Below are positions 63,971-64,000 of a stretch of DNA of 64,000 nt, piece by piece. The stretch covers positions 14,638 to 78,637 of the forward strand of contig JBCAXJ010000016.1 in NCBI GenBank assembly GCA_038534135.1, written 5' to 3'. A model generated the notes under the pieces. That model did no database searches and had not been told where the DNA came from. It was given only the letters and a program-made list of their open reading frames with translations. The stretch is from Thermohalobaculum sp038534135. Lineage in GTDB: Bacteria; Pseudomonadota; Alphaproteobacteria; Rhodobacterales; Rhodobacteraceae. Made by a program: the position numbers and the translations under genes. Each line of letters begins with the position of its first letter. Position 1 is the first letter of the stretch.

Positions 63971-64000
63971 TTCAATCCCGGCACATTGACAGGCGGGAGT

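Larger units (their letters stand above)
61117..64000. mobile_element. Left end of an integrated element at tRNA-Arg(UCU)
   Basis: Begins at the break in the tRNA and includes a P4-type integrase reading away from the tRNA, an AlpA/excisionase-like HTH protein, and an unknown protein; it runs past the window. The attachment core would be within CTTCTAAT (61109-61116). No right end is visible, so its length and cargo are unknown. Confidence 0.75.

Noticed and set aside
1..64000. CRISPR arrays, rRNA operon, complete insertion sequences
   Set aside because: No regularly spaced repeats, rRNA sequence or transposase genes were seen on reading both strands.

Overview
The window looks like chromosomal DNA from an alphaproteobacterium, most likely a Rhodobacterales (Roseobacter-group) member. 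The case rests on gene content: MipZ division-site ATPase, ATP12-type F1 chaperone, PHA phasin, a zinc-free L31, DUF2794 and DUF1523 proteins, an EF-G-like paralogue, the zapA - 5-formyl-THF cyclo-ligase order with a probable 6S RNA between them, and pyrB beside a dihydroorotase-like gene that lacks metal ligands. Base composition is moderately GC-rich with a few AT-richer single-gene patches. No species can be named from the sequence alone.

Layout, left to right. 0-8 kb: truncated aldo/keto reductase, tandem DUF2061 protein, M19 dipeptidase, ATP12-HAD pair, rpmE with terminator, mipZ, UDP-glucose dehydrogenase, D,D-carboxypeptidase with SPOR domain. 8-12 kb: phasin, then the clpS-clpA N-degron pair with a strong terminator. 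12-25 kb: envelope and housekeeping genes (M23 peptidase, class C beta-lactamase-like hydrolase, YebC/PmpR, YmdB phosphodiesterase, 5-formyl-THF cyclo-ligase, candidate 6S RNA, zapA, DUF4164, transketolase, Tas-like reductase, EF-G-like protein, DUF3108). 25-36.4 kb: a CoA-ester catabolic cluster (acyl-CoA dehydrogenase, HMG-CoA lyase, enoyl-CoA hydratase, and divergently two class III CoA-transferases, an EamA transporter, an M20 amidohydrolase and a phosphate acyltransferase), interrupted by an AT-rich beta-helix membrane protein. 36.6-40.6 kb: a short peptide with a double-glycine leader, M3 oligopeptidase, a DUF3990 ADP-ribosyltransferase-like protein with a small partner, a glutathione S-transferase. 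40.8-52.3 kb: M48 lipoprotein, pyrB / pyrC-like (separated by an unknown, AT-richer gene), plsY, dprA, topA, rnr. 52-56 kb: small envelope, stress and membrane proteins plus a MITE-like repeat. 56-61 kb: a four-gene polyamine-type ABC transporter with a hydratase downstream.

At 61.08 kb a tRNA-Arg(UCU) gene is cut right after its anticodon loop, and a P4-type tyrosine integrase, an AlpA/excisionase-like HTH protein and an unknown 384-aa protein follow. This is the left end of an integrated element running out of the window. The tRNA half here is not restored by the element sequence next to it.

The least explained material is in the accessory single genes: the DUF3990 pair (possible toxin-antitoxin), the double-glycine peptide, the beta-helix membrane protein, the orphan between pyrB and pyrC, and the element beside the split tRNA. 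No CRISPR array, rRNA operon, complete transposase or complete tRNA was seen. All family names come from recognising motifs by eye; no database search was run.
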